This document shows positions 1 through 12,900 of a DNA stretch of 64,000 nt, piece by piece (within the stretch, counting starts at the first letter, position 1; each line of letters starts with the position of its first letter). Origin of the DNA: Liolophura sinensis (taxonomy: Eukaryota; Mollusca; Polyplacophora; Chitonida; Chitonidae). A model generated the notes under the pieces. The model saw only the letters and a program-made list of their open reading frames with translations. It made no database searches and was not told the DNA's origin. Location: positions 17,949,191 to 18,013,190 of the forward strand of contig NC_088300.1 in NCBI RefSeq assembly GCF_032854445.1, given 5' to 3'. The translations under genes and the position numbers were made by a program.

Positions 1-641
1 TAATTAAATTTTAGCTTAATCAGCAGTTCTGAAATTTGGATGACTGAATTGATTACGGCTTAACACCCCATCAGTAGTTCTGAAATCTGAATGACTGAAT
101 TGATTATGGCTTAACACCCCATCAGTAGTTCTGAAATCTGATGTGAATACATACAGTTCAAATATATGTTATAGTGTTAGAATGCAAAATATATCACGAA
201 TTCTGATGATGGTCAAGTTTACAAAAAGAGAAAACTGGGCAAACACTACAGCAAATTGATCCTCAAAAGTCAGTTAAAACTTGCTGGCTTCCTCTCCGGA
301 TGGTAGTGGGTTTCCCCCAGGCTCTGCCTGGTTTCCTTCCACCATAATGCTGGCCACCATTGTATAAGTGAAATATTTTTGAGTACAGCATAAAACACCA
401 ATCAAATAAATAAATAAATCAAATGATGGGCTGATGAAGTACTTGGCATACTTACTATGGTTGCCTTTTTTTCATTAAAGTTGTGTCAGAATTTAGCTTT
501 GTTCTCTGGCTTCTAATGTAGAGACCTACATGTGCTTTAAAGTTAGTGAAGTTATTATAATGAGTTCTGAAGTTTATTTACCTACATGTATACCACACTT
601 ATTAACAGGACTTACGCGGGAATATCACTGAAAAGACTTAC
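1..641. other. ASRGL1 intron with SINE
   Basis: This stretch lies 3' of the last visible ASRGL1 exon and is read as intron. It holds a SINE copy at about 290-422 and three short near-copies of the phrase 'cagtagttctgaaat' in 1-140. I see no further asparaginase exon here. Confidence 0.5.
290..422 (+). mobile_element. tRNA-derived SINE, 3' part
   Basis: The body phrases 'tttccttccaccataatgct' and 'gaaatatttttgagta' are followed by an (aaata)n tail at 404-422. The same body and tail recur at 8515-8695, 14850-14992, 49535-49775 (inverted) and 56195-56425. The tRNA-like head is missing here. Confidence 0.65.
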
Positions 642-2003
642 CTGTCTCTAAAGAGAACATCAACGGTCGTTCGAAATTTCATGAATCTCTCCCAAGATTT
701 GCGAGCATCGTCTGTGACTAAAGTGGATTGTGGTACGGTCTCAACACCACGCTCCTCAGCAAACTTATTGGCCCCTTCTCCCACCAGTAACACGTGATCT
801 GTCTAAAATTTGAATTCAGAGTGAGCTCCATACATTTATGCCATAGTGGTTGAAAGAAAATCAATTTAAGCAAACTTAGTGTAAGACTACTTGAGTTGTC
901 CAACGAGGCCTGTATACCACTTCTACAACCAGAACGACAGCAGGTGAATCTCAGAAACTAACATCTCACATGTCCTGGGTAATTGAGAGATATACTTAAT
1001 GGAATGGTCCCCTGAACAGAACTTGGATTCTTCACCATGTAAACTCTTCATTTTTCATAAATTCGACTTCACTTGCTTGATGGATTCAAGTTGGCAAGTT
1101 TCCTTGTAAAAAGTAACAAACTTTAGAAGAGAAATGCCTTAAAATTGAGTGTACAGGTATGTCACTTGTACCTCCTCCATGATAAGACGGGCTAACTGTA
1201 TTGGGTTTTTGATGTTCTGCACACAGGCCACAGCTCCAGCATTCAGTTGTGATCCCTCCATGATGACAGCATCCATTTCTACATCTCCAGCAGAGTTCAA
1301 AACTGAGCCAGTTCCTGTAAACCATACGATCCATCTGAATAAGTGACTATCTCAGAATGGATATGTGTATGGAGAATTCAGGACTAAGCCAGTCTCTTAA
1401 CCACAGGATTCATAAAAATAAGTGGCAGACAAATGGATATATGTATGGCGAATTCAGGACTAAGCCAGTCTCTGCAACACAGGATTCATGAGAATAAGTG
1501 GCAGACAAATGGATATATGTATGGAGAATTCAGGACTAAGCCAGTCTCCTAAACACAGGATTCATAAGAATAAGTGGCAGACAAATGGATATATGTATGG
1601 AGAATTCAGGACTAAGTCAGTCTCTGAAACACAGGATTCATGAGAATAAGTGGCAGGCAAATGGATATCTGTGTGGAGAATTCAGGACAAAGCCAGTCTG
1701 CAACACAGGATTCACAAGAATAAGTGGCAGACAAATGGATACATGTATGCAGAATTGAGGATTAAGCCAGTCTCTGCAACACAGGATAGGGACGGATTGG
1801 GTCACCCTAAGAACTTATTGTGAAGACTGATTTGTTATCAGAAAATACTTATAATTTTGATGCCAACATATAAGTTTAAGGCCTGTATATGATGCTTAAG
1901 TGGAGATAAAGAAACTACTGTTTTTCTTTGGGTGTTACAGAAAAAAAAAACAAACACTCATGATCACTGCAAAAGCAAAATGCAGTAAGTCTCAGATAAA
2001 AGC

Positions 2004-2059
<56 letters not shown>

Positions 2060-2728
2060 AGATTTTCAAGACTGAGTGACAGCAGGATAGCTATACTTGA
2101 GGGTGAGACAAACAACAGGTGTGTAGAATTTAGGGCTGTGTTGGATTTAAAGATAGAAGAGTGAAGAGAGAGTGTGGAGAATTCAGGACTGACGGCCAAG
2201 CCAAAAGCAGAGTACCAAAGCTTGTATCAAATTAAGACTTGTGGATTTTGAATTCAAATCTGAGCAGACTCAATAGAAGCATGACAAAAACTTCTGCCTC
2301 AATAAAAGCCTGAAATCAGGTTCCTCTTCTTCTACAATAAATTTTGTATAATTTGACACTATTTCACAAAGGATCCACTTAAGATGAAGTGGTCCAGTCA
2401 TGTTATAAACAAATACAACATAAATAAATAAATCAATCAATAAGTAAATGCATAAATAAATAAGTAAAAGTAAATAAACATTTAAAAAAGAAAATAATGA
2501 ATTTGTACACATACTGAGAATGTACTGTCCTTGCTTACCCGCATCAAACACTGGGTCATCTTCCATAAGTGTGATGGCAGCTTCTACCGCCTGCACAGCG
2601 CTGCCTCCCTGCTGCAGAACTGCATAACCTGCCCTAGCTGCAGCCTTCACCCCAGCTACACTTGCTTCTGCCATGTGGTCTGGAATCGCCCATGCCCCAC
2701 CATGAACTATGATGACAGGGGTTACCAT
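642..2728 (-). CDS. ASRGL1: Isoaspartyl peptidase/L-asparaginase, N-terminal part (3 exons; continues past left edge)
   Basis: This is an Ntn-hydrolase that splits L-asparagine and isoaspartyl dipeptides, normally cytosolic. Exons on the minus strand are 2539-2728, 1172-1314 and 642-802, all with GT-AG sites and phases that join (1, 0, then 2 going out). They give 164 residues. The start ATG at 2728 opens with MVTPVIIVHGGAW, the family N-terminus with its HGGAW motif. FDAGTGSVLN spans the first junction and matches the conserved FNAGxGSVL region. DAVIMEG and GAVA follow in exon 2. Exon 3 reads DHVLLVGEGANKFAEERG and is family-like. The catalytic threonine that becomes exposed by self-cleavage should lie in exons to the left, outside the window, so activity cannot be judged. 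A minisatellite abuts the acceptor of exon 2. Confidence 0.9.
1340..1790. repeat. Minisatellite, about 76-bp unit x 6, in ASRGL1 intron
   Basis: The word 'gaattcaggactaagccag' or a close variant starts at about 1374, 1451, 1526, 1602, 1678 and 1752, giving six units of 74-77 bp. The unit resembles the adjoining stretch 1293-1372, which is the 5' edge of ASRGL1 exon 2 plus its acceptor. 'gagttcaaaactgagccag' at the exon edge corresponds to 'gaattcaggactaagccag' in the unit, and both continue to 'ggatat.tgtatgg'. The array therefore looks like tandem copies of an exon-intron junction. Confidence 0.8.
2006..2057. repeat. (TA)n microsatellite
   Basis: An uninterrupted AT dinucleotide run of about 52 bp lies in ASRGL1 intron 1. 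It also explains the (IY)n open frame on the minus strand, which is not a gene. Confidence 0.95.
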
Positions 2729-5700
2729 ACCAAACCTACAGGTTAATATTCCCTACACATGAGCACAAGACTTTTTCTTTAAAACAAAATACAAAAATAT
2801 GGATTTCTCACAATTTATATCGTTATAATAATTACATATCCCAAAAGGTACTCACATGTACAGTGAGGGTCTAACAGTATGTTCCTTTTGATTAACACAC
2901 AACGAAATCTACAGGAACGTTTAATACCTGAAGTGACAAAGGTAATACACAGGCTAGAGTAGGATAAGAGATAAGAGACCCAGATAAGAAACCCTGAAAT
3001 TAAATACCATACAGTACAGCTCAGTCCAAAAGTCAAAGCCAAACAGGAGATTAGCGCAATCCTAAAAGCCTTGCAAGGACTTTGTAGAGGGCTTGTATAC
3101 AGACAGTCACCTGCAGAGTCAGTGATTCGTCCACTGTGACAGATCACACACATGGTGCGCCTATTCTCTGGCTGTGGGAAGTTGATGACGGAAAATATAG
3201 TTTTGTTTGAAGAATTTAAAAGATTTTTGAAACACTAACACAATACATGAAACTGAAGCAAAATATCCAATGTGTGTGCTTTTGATCGCAAAGTGTCGGT
3301 CTTCTTTTAAGTAGTGATTTACGAGTGAGTCCAATCCAGATTTGTAATGGATCACCACAACTGCTAAAACCAGCTCATTCTTTGTACAGTACCCATAACA
3401 AATTAAAAGATGGACAAATATCTTGCGTTTTTTCGTAGAGGGTTTTCCATGTTGTGGGAGTCCTCTGCCAGTGAAAAATTATTTACCACTCAACAAGGGG
3501 ACTGCATCTTTTGCCTGCAAACAAGGATACGTCTGCAAACACAACTATATTCACGCCTTGCGACGATAATCCTACGCGCCTCAGCAGGTCTCCAACATGG
3601 CCCAGAAGAGGGTTTGTCAGGTGCCAGTGGAGCGTTATTCAGTATCTCAGAGCACGATACGAGCATTAAACAACTGGCTTTTAGTCTGAGCTGTACTCTA
3701 TGTATACATGTAGCTTAACAAATATTATGAAATGCCTTCCTGAACTAGTAATATTACCTGGCTGGCCTTTTTTAGCCCAACTATAAACCAGGTCAAAGTC
3801 TCACTCTAAACGCAGTATTTCATGGACTTGACAGGAACAAGTTAAATTCACATAAATATTCATGTGACATATATTCACGTTACACGTTACTCAGTTTGAT
3901 TAAATTTAAACATTATCAAGAAAAAAAAATACAAGGTAAAGCTGCTACCATTGATATGTAAGCTTCAATACACATGATTCGGGATATAGTATGGATATCT
4001 ATATTATATCCCAGATATGACAAAATCTTTGCAGTTCATGTTTAAGAAGACGGTAAATTCCAAGGGCCACTTGACAAAAGTGATGGTAGGCTAAGCTGAC
4101 TGTAACTATCACGACGCATAAAAACATATAATGTCATGTTAAATAGTCAGCTTAGCCCACAATCGCTTGCAAGAGGTCCCTAACTTCACTACGTTATTAA
4201 CAATATATTGCATTACTTCATCATGGCAAGCTAAAGGTATTGGAAAAACATGAGGTACATCTATGTACAGGGTTAGAACACATACAAAGGGGCCAATGTA
4301 GTATGCATACAACATGCCCTGGTGTTATCATTCTGAACTATGTGATTAGATTGCTTAATCAGAGAGTGCAGATTGCTCAGATGTAACAAGTAGGAGAGTG
4401 CTGTAAATTTATGGAAATATATATTTTTGAGGACTGGTGATTATTTACTTTACCCACATCAACTAATCTTCATTATAAAAATCAAGTGAGACAGTGCATT
4501 TATCGCTACGTTTTTATATCATTCCGTTCACTACCTTGATCAGATGGCTGCAAGTCTTCCTACCGAAAAGATCATTGTTATCCAATCAGATACATACCAG
4601 TTCAAGTTGGCAAAGGATTTATGCAAATAGAAAATTTCAGACAAGCCAGTCAAATGCTCTGTGCAGTGAAAGCACTTATGAACACTGGGTTGATTAAAAT
4701 GAAAAGGTGATCAAATGGTTTAGAAGTATTTAGACATCATGTTTATTACAGCAAACCTGCAACTGGGCGCCCATTGCTGTCTTTATTCCTCACTCCTCGA
4801 AGGAGTGAAAAGTGCTTTTATTGTCGTATTTTACCTGCCAATGGCTGTGAATGCAGAAAAACTATGCATTTTGTTGCTGTTCCACCTATGCTGTCACAGA
4901 AACTACGATTTGATTGGATAGTGGATATTTATTAATATTCATCAGCTTATGCGTCCAGTGGATTGGTTGTTTCTGCCCGTTGGATCAAGCTAGTCAACAC
5001 AGCTGTATGCAAAATGTTTAAACTGATAAAATGACATAAACTTACATGTAGGTTATTTCCATGCAGTAGAGGTAAGCTTCTTTACAACACATAGGTTTAA
5101 TAAACACACAAATGACTGTAACAATGACTGCCAGATACAAAACTTGCATACTTCTTGCATCCTGCATATTGGAAAAAAAAAGCAGAAAAACCCAATTAGC
5201 AGAATCCCAATAGTATTTTAAACATTGCTTAGCCAAATACATTAACTTGTGTGCGCAGTTACATGCATTATGTTCAACAGCATGTACAACTGTACTTTTG
5301 TCAGATTTATGCGATTATTATTCATGATCTCAAAACCCTTGACAAACATACTGTACATGTATTTGTAAACTAAAGTAATGAAGTGATACACAATAACTAC
5401 ATATATATCATGAAATAAAAAATTTGCGAAGTAACCAATGCAAGTATTGTCGCAAACAACATACCAGTCTAGTAACATGGTTTTCATGTTGGCATTCAAA
5501 TGGTAAGGTTATAATAGTTTCATACTGAAAATCTGAAAACATTTTGTTTAAAATGCTTCACAAAATTAATACAGTGAATCTGTAAGCCTTTTTGAATATA
5601 TGTGAACTTATGGCCAGGGTGCCAGCCTTTACTAGTTACTTAGTTACTCAGCAAAAGGATAAGGAAGTACCTGGTGTCAGTATAACCCAATATGAGGGTT

Positions 5701-6897
5701 ACTGTCACCATATATTTCAATATCCTGTAGCTACATGTAGGTAACAGTGTAATAAATTTATCATCGAACTGCAGAGAGCAAGCACATGTGCCATTCAGTC
5801 ATGCAATTCATCATCTGATGTTGGAGAAAAAGAAAAACCTGTAAACCACACACCCACCCCACCCCCTTTTAACAAAAAGACACATTAATCTGAGCTATAT
5901 AAATACAGAAAATTTGATTTCATCAGAGAATATAGATTGTTTTGTCAAAAATCTCCAGTGCCGCCTCTTTAAGCAAACCTTGTAATGTGGGAACTGAAGA
6001 ATTTCCTGTATGCTGACCAGAGCTGGGCAGTTTAACCTTTTTTGAAGCCTGGCTCTGCAAGCAGCCAAGTTTGACGTAGTTGTGATCTATTAACTGCAAC
6101 AGACGTTTCTGAAACCATACATTTACACATTTGGTGTTGTTTCTCACAGGAACTCCTAAAACTCCATTGCTCGAATGAGGGTTACCCCACTTGGCAACTA
6201 ATTAGCTTAATTTATTGAAACGATCATTACCGTAATACCTTTTTGTTCTTTCATCTTCTTTTTATGGGCCTCCTTTCTGTCCTTTCCATACTGGCAATCC
6301 AAGACATTTCTGGTTAGGATTATATCAGAAGCCAGTTTTTCTCTCCAGTACACTCTAAACTTTTGAGTGGGCGAAAACTGGGTAGATCCAAAATTTCGTT
6401 TTGCAACTTTCCATACAGCAAATTCCCAATGAGTACCTTCTTACCTTCATATGGCACAACCAAATCAGACGACTGCTTCACAGAAGTTCGAGTTAATGCA
6501 CCATGAGAACAAAGATGCCCAAGGGTAAGAGGAGGATATGTTGGACTACATCCAAATGGCTGATGGATGTAGTGTGAAGACTTGAATATACCACAAGATG
6601 TTGTGTTGCTGTATATGACGTTTTTAGTTAGATTTTGCCCCCAAACCAACTCCAAGAACAACTCAATTATGTGCTTGATGTCTCAGAACTGTCAAAGGCT
6701 CTCAGCTAGGTCTGTGGCACATAATTTCTTGTGGAAATTGACAGGCTTTGAGGTATTCGTGGGCAAGGTACGTCAGATAATGAGGGATGTCTTTCGTTTT
6801 TACTAACTTCTACTGTTCATGGTGCATGGTAGTGCACAGGTACTAGGCCCGAGGCCATGTAAGTCTCTTCAGCAGGTTGGAGGGTGGCCTTCATCAA
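2729..6897. other. Intergenic between ASRGL1 and the mitoregulin-like gene
   Basis: No gene is firmly supported here. The part next to 2728 should hold the ASRGL1 5' UTR and promoter. There is a hairpin element at 4062-4191. A minus-strand AATAAA at 6211-6216 could end the mitoregulin-like transcript. Short open frames at about 3598-3690 (plus), 4530-4710 (plus) and 5923-6660 (minus) are discussed under the rejected items; competing frames at the same places look equally protein-like. Confidence 0.5.
4062..4191. mobile_element. Foldback (MITE-like) hairpin element, about 130 bp
   Basis: The left arm starting 'agggccacttgacaaaagtg' is an imperfect inverted copy of the right arm ending 'cgcttgcaagaggtccct'. 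The cores 'gctaagctgact' and 'agtcagcttagc' are exact complements. The loop is about 45 bp. No coding capacity. Confidence 0.65.
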
Positions 6898-7074
6898 TCA
6901 AGAGCTCGTGGCCACTCTTAACTGATGTTGTGTGTCATTCAGCCTGTTCAACAATCGGTCCCTTTTCCTCTGTAAATATCTAACACGGAATGACTTCAGT
7001 TTGTAACCTACCACGACACCAGCAAGAAACGATAAACCCAGTAAAATAACCGCCCCACGGTTTCCTGACGCCAT
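6898..7074 (-). CDS. MTLN: Mitoregulin-like mitochondrial membrane microprotein, 58 aa
   Basis: A single-exon 58-residue frame. Mitoregulin is a vertebrate microprotein of the inner mitochondrial membrane that supports fatty-acid oxidation and respiratory complexes. Here residues 6-24 form one hydrophobic helix (AVILLGLSFLAGVVVGY). A highly basic amphipathic tail follows, with RVRYLQRKRDRLLNRL and then T-Q-x-x-L. Vertebrate mitoregulin has the same order: hydrophobic helix ending G-V-x-x-G-aromatic, then R-x-RYL-x-x-R-x-RL-x-x-x-L-x-x-TQ-x-x-L, and about 56 residues. I chose the ATG at 7074 because 'aaaATGGCG' is a good start context and the length matches. An upstream in-frame ATG at 7116 would add 14 residues with no family match. 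A possible polyadenylation signal lies at 6211-6216 (minus). The assignment is by recalled similarity only. Confidence 0.75.
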   Translation of the reverse strand: MASGNRGAVILLGLSFLAGVVVGYKLKSFRVRYLQRKRDRLLNRLNDTQHQLRVATSS

Positions 7075-8514
7075 TTTCTTGTGTGCTATCTGTTGTGACG
7101 AGTAAGTCGAGATCACGTGCTATGTTAGCTCACACATCTTGAGACAGTCCACTCGTACCTGGGTTAGTAGATGGTATAACAATAAGTTTATTCTGAAAAG
7201 TTGGTTCCTTTACGAATTAAGGATTAATATCTCCCTGATATTCTAAAAACAATGCCTAATAATAATGAGAAATTATAATCGGCACAGCACGGACACCATT
7301 GTGCGCTCCACCCAAAGCAGGGAAAATAAGCATTACCTCTCCGAATATTTTAACACTATCGGTATTGGTCAAAATTCTTGAAAGTTTATGTCTATTCACA
7401 TTTACCAAAATGGAAAGTGCAAATTTCAATAATTTAATAATATATATGACACAAACTGCCGTATCCAGTAGAAATAATACAAGTAACATCCTAATATTTA
7501 TCGCATTACTACGTATGCATCTTGTAAATTTCAACAGAATCACAAAATCTTTGTAGTTCACCTTTAATGGCACACTAAATCAGCAATTTCCATGAGAAGG
7601 TTAGAATTCTTCTATTATCAGCAACATCTCATGATGAAAGACCAAATCATAACAAAACTCAAATTACATATATGAAAAATATATTTAATCCAACATTCAA
7701 CATACAGCTGAAAGTTGGCTTGATGCCAGGAGTGTTTCGTGATGTCAGGAAGCAGTAAGCTTTTCCATGGACTTTATTTGCATGAAGGTGAGACAAATAT
7801 AACGAAAAATGGACAATAGTGTATGTGAATTTTACATACAAATATTAACATCTATCACTTAAAATAGCATGGAAATTGGACAAATGGTTGTTTTACCTGT
7901 ACTTTTTCAAACATGTTTCTTGATCCTAACATTATGTCATTATGACAAACTAATATTTTCTATTTTTAGATTCTGGGTTAACATCATGCTCCAGGATTTT
8001 TCACTTATGCATGTATGATAGCAGTTAGTTTTCTGGATGGAGGAGGCTAGAGTGCCTGGAGTAAACAACGGATCTTTAGTGAGTTATTGCCTGTGTCACC
8101 TGTGACACATCATACTGGAGGAAAGCTAGTGGTCTCCAGTGAATTTGATGCAAGACAACACACAGGCCACCATCGACTACTTATTGCCCCCAATATCTCA
8201 AGAAGAATGAAAGCACTGCAGGTGTAGCTAGAAATTTTCCTGTCTGAGAATAGTACTGAACCCAACTCTTCTGTGAGCTATGCTTACACATAGGGAATGA
8301 ACAGGAAGCCATTTAACCACTTGGCTAAGAATTGAAGAGTATGCAATGTCTCTGATCATGTAACACATATCTGATTCACAAACATTTTTTCCTCCAGTAA
8401 TATAGTTACATGCATCAGTACAAAAGTGCACATACTAAGCACCTATAAAACAGTTATCTGACTGTTGCTTATCGCCATATTCAAGAGGTTTTATATGTAA
8501 CTTACAAGACCTCT

Positions 8515-8695
8515 GTGGGCTTGGGCTGGCTTCCTCTCCATCCGTACATGGGAAGGTCTGCCAACAACCTGCAGCTGGTTGTGGGCCTCCCCCTGGGGTC
8601 TGCCCAGTTTCCTCCCACCATAATGCTGGCCGCCATCTTGTAAGTGAAATATTCTTGAGTATGATGTAAAACACCAATCAAATAAATAAATAAAT
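8515..8695 (+). mobile_element. SINE, 5'-truncated
   Basis: The body is 'cttcctctccatccgtacat ... ccaccataatgctggccgcc ... tattcttgagta', followed by an (aaata)n tail at 8679-8695. It is one of the best preserved copies in the window. The short open frames across it on both strands are not genes. Confidence 0.75.
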
Positions 8696-9298
8696 ACACG
8701 ACACAGAACACTGGAGGGTCCAACATATCTACATGTGATCTACAGATATACAGAGGTGGTCTTCCATGAAGATTACTCAGCCAAAATGGTCACAAATGCA
8801 TCTTTGAATGCTCATTGTCACCAAGGCTGCACGAGAAGTGAGAGAACCAGGTCATGAGGATACATGTAGCAATGTGTAAATATTGCACATATACATGTAG
8901 CACTAGTTATCTGGTAAAAATGTTAGTTATATACGTACAGGCGATGATGTACAGTAATACATATTTGCACTGCACTGCTTTTGTAATAGAGTTACTGGAA
9001 CCAATTATTTGGCTGGTAACAAAGCATAGTGTTTTTTTTTTCCATACATGTTCAAAGCACATCACAAGCATTAGCCCTATTTAAAGCTCAAGTCCTCAAG
9101 AAGGGAACAGTTTTACATGGTGTAAAACCCCTGTGGACAGATACACAACAGGCTCCAGCTGTGCTAATGAATCAGTAGTACAAATGCTAATTATATTGTT
9201 CAGACTAGCTTGACGGTCACAAATAGTACACCTTGTCACTCCCCACTCCAGTTTAAACACAAGACAATGTAAATACACTGATTGAGACATTCATCAGA

Positions 9299-9457
9299 AA
9301 GCAGTTGGAAGCACATCTCAGAGACTGGAAGAAACAGTGTTCTGGTGATTCTGATCTCCTGAACAAGGCCGACATCGCGCCCATTGAGACGTCCCTCCAT
9401 CAGCTGTCATTGTTCTCTGATGCTAGGCGCAACATGTCTGCAGATCCCAATTGGCTT
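9299..9457 (+). CDS. Possible terminal coding exon of an unidentified plus-strand gene
   Basis: After 'gacattcatcag', a usable acceptor, a plus frame runs 52 codons to a TGA at about 9455-9457. It includes DLLNKADIAPIETSLHQLSL. The stretch is more GC-rich than its surroundings, and an AATAAA follows near 9507. I do not recognise the product and found no convincing upstream exons on this strand. It could be a real last exon, a decayed gene copy, or chance. Confidence 0.25.
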
Positions 9458-9958
9458 TGATACTGGAAGCGAGTTTTCCTTAGCCCGTTATACAGGTGGC
9501 AGCACTCTTGAAATAAAAAGAAAAAGAAAAAAAAAGCCAATCTGTAGATAAATGCTGTTATTAGCCAATAATTGTACCTGATTATACATGTGACATTTGT
9601 ACCTGTTAACATATAAACATGAAATCTAATTTAATAATAAACAATGTTTTATACTAGTGAAAAGACTGTAGTTTAGGATATTAGTACGCATGCCCGTCCC
9701 TGGCAATACACAAGAACATTTATGACTGAAACGCATTGCAGTAAGGAGAATCAGAATTTGTCATACCCGGCAACATTAGTTTTTAGGATTTCCTTCTGTT
9801 GACAAAGTAACACATATATCTTTAAGAATCACTATAAGCTTAAGACATACAGGAGGATTATATTAAGTCCCTTGCCTTCATTCTCACTTGCTTTGAAATT
9901 ATTATAATATATACATGCACTTTCTTTTGAGGCAACCAGTCATTGTTCCATCTACCTT

Positions 9959-12900
9959 TTATGCATTCTCCTTCAAATCATAGTCCCCCTTAGCACCTCT
10001 GTCCCTCGTCTTGGTTTTGTCCAGTCTTCCTGACCGGTGGGGCTTCGGACGACTTCTCTTACTCTGGCTTTTATCCTGGGGCTTCTTCACATTCAACAAC
10101 GGGTGGATTTCTGCCAAAAGCAAACTGGTCTGTTACTAAGATCAGATGGTCAATGTACAAGATGCACATGTACGACAGACAACCCATCATGTGCTGAGGG
10201 CAAGCAATTGTTACATACATGTGCTGGGCCAATTTTCAAACCCTGTAGTAATCTATCTCACTTCGCTTACCATCTATGGGAGCTTGAGGTAGATCCACAT
10301 CTACTGGTTTAACTTTCTTTTTCTTTGGTACAGGCTGATCTGTTGTCTCCTTCCTCTTCCTCTCCTGGTGGACCTGACTCTCTTCTTGAGGCTAACACAA
10401 ACAGATGCAGAATAACGACCAGAGATTTTCACTGACCCTTCTATTGGATACACCACGCAATGCACCATAGCAAACATAGATTTCCACAGTCTCTTTTTGT
10501 AGCTTACGCTGCGTTCCGTAGCAGGCCTATGAGTCATATTTTAGAGTTCACGCTGTGTGAATCTTGTTCTTTCAACCTCATGACTCGTATATATCATTCG
10601 TGAACTTGAAAGTTATCTGAAGTATCAAGTTTGTGACCTTCACCTTGGGAAGTTTAGCAAAGATTGCAAATGAGGAACAGGCCCATGAAAAGTATACTAA
10701 GATGTCAGCTAACCATTGTTAAACCTTCTCACCCTCTGTCCATGCATGTCATCGATATCACTGCAGTAAAACAACAACATCAACGAGTTACTCACTGCCA
10801 GCAAGACAGAGGCATAAACTGCCTACACAGTTGCCATCTCATTTCGTAGGCATGAATGGCGAAACTGTCCGAATGATTCAGCCTAGTTCCTTTGACCAAA
10901 TTCACAACAAAAAGGTGTTAATGAGGGTTACTGAAGGCAGCATTACACCCACAAGTATATATAGGCTTACCCAACAGCAACAAAATTGGATCCTTAGATT
11001 ATATTTATACTCTTGTGTGAATGATAGTGAATGAAGTTCAAACAATGTTGCTCTCAAGATTCAATAAACCATATTATCCATCAAGTCAGAGAGACTTATT
11101 AAAGATATAACATTTTAAGACATTTTGCCATCTAGTGCATGGAAAACACTGCATTGCACAAGTCCCAACCACTAAGGTTTCCATCATATTTCCAAGCTTT
11201 CCTTCCTACTCACTGTTTCAGTGGGCATCTGTGGCCAGCCCTCTTCTGGCTCATCAATCTCTGGAGACACAGGCAAGAACATGAGGGCCTGTTCATCTTC
11301 ACCCTCTTCATCACTACAACAACAGCAATAACAACACTTACAATCATCAGCAACAGTTAAAACCTCCTCGTATACAAAGCAGACATCAAGAGGAATAACT
11401 GTGATGTTTGATGATAACCAGATGAGAAAAGTTGTGTACTCAGGACAATGATAGCAGACAGCTGGGGAGGGGGAGGGGGTGTTTAACTGTTACCTGCTCA
11501 CAAAGGCTTGGATAGGTTCCACTGAAGTCACATCCACTTCCAAGTCCTCTTCATCCAAACCTGTATAATCAAAACCACACATCAGTCCAAATACGCCTCA
11601 CCATAAATTCAACATTTCTTAAATTAACATTTCTCTTTTTCGAAGTTAACTTTATAGAATTTATTTATTTCATTATGATGTTTAACGCTGTACTAAAGAA
11701 TTTTTTCACTCATACGATGGTAGTCAGGTATGCCAGATACCAAAAAATTTTCCTGACACAACTATTGTTGTGTCAACAAATGCAGGAATTAAGCATAGAA
11801 CCTCATTTATCAGAGGTTATAAATGAAAGCTTTAACTTGAACACAGATTGTTTCTGCTCTGTCTGACTGTACCTTTGGTCTCCTCTTTTTCCTTGTCCTC
11901 ATCTTCGATATCAAACTCTGACTCTCTCTCTTCATACTCCACATTCTCGTCCAGCTCTTTGAAGTCTGGAGCAAAGGCACTCCAGTTTTCCTGTTTTACA
12001 CAAACAGAATACAGAGTTATATGAAATTGAAAGGCATTCTTAAATGTGCAAATCCCCTTCCTACAAAGGGACAATATGCTGCATTTTAAATCTGTCTCGT
12101 AATGAGCTATCTTGACCACCACCAAAACTTGAAGAAAATGTCCACAGCCTAAGGCTTGTGCGTAGACAAAATTTCATCCAAATCCCTACGTTACTTTTTC
12201 CACATTATTATGTTTGCTGACAAACAGACAAAGAAATGAAGGCTGAAACATAATCACCTAAGATGGAGGTAAAACATGTCAAATATCTATAACTATTACA
12301 TGATCATAAAATGTTACATTGTAATAACAAACACAGACCATGTAATGCATGCTCCAGATCTCTAACCATAAGCCCTTAACAAGTCGAGTACAATGATTAA
12401 AATATAAAACCTCCAGGTGTTGTTTGTTCATAACGGTGGTGAAGGTGGTATAAATTATGAATAATTAGCAAACATCTACAAATCAACTGAAAAAAAAAAA
12501 GCATTTATTCAAGACTATTTCTCTTACAGGACGGTGGCCTGGCTAATGCATGGAGAAAAATTACACACAAACAAACCTAATGACTAAGCTGTAGTCAACC
12601 TAGCAGGGTCAGATTTAAACAACAGATGATGGTTTATCTAAAAAATTTCAAATAGAATCCTTGCATTCCCAGATTTACAGCTCTTGGAGAACAAAGTTAA
12701 ATTTTCATTTTGTAAAAAAATCTTAATACCTGTACAGGGCTGCAATTTTCAGATGGGAACCACAATTTTCTTTTATTTACATGTAGGTATGGCTAAGTTT
12801 ATCATTGTTAGACTAGGGGTGAGCTTACTTACAACTTGATTCTGTGCCCATATTGAAACCAGGCCACTGGATATAGAGCATATGATTGGTCTGACAGGAT

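Larger units (their letters stand above)
7075..9958. other. Intergenic between mitoregulin-like gene and RBBP5
   Basis: The stretch holds a SINE at 8515-8695 and a possible plus-strand terminal exon at 9299-9457. The RBBP5 3' UTR should occupy the part just left of 9959; a variant polyadenylation signal (ATTAAA on minus) is at about 9629-9634. I see nothing else that reads as a gene. Confidence 0.5.

Noticed and set aside
3598-3690. Plus-strand ATG in good context with 30 codons, divergent from ASRGL1
   Set aside because: It ends at a stop with only weak donors, and no downstream exons could be joined.
4530-4711. Plus-strand candidate exon with an acceptor-like 'gatcag' and an open frame
   Set aside because: All three frames are partly open and none matches a known family, so it is not distinguishable from chance.
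5923-6661. Minus-strand frames that look protein-like, for example one at about 6245-6440 containing FRVYWREKLASDIIL and one at 5923-6120
   Set aside because: Overlapping frames in the same stretch look equally plausible. No family was recognised and stops block extension upstream of about 6445. The region may be mitoregulin 3' UTR (AATAAA at 6211-6216, minus). Transcripts would decide.
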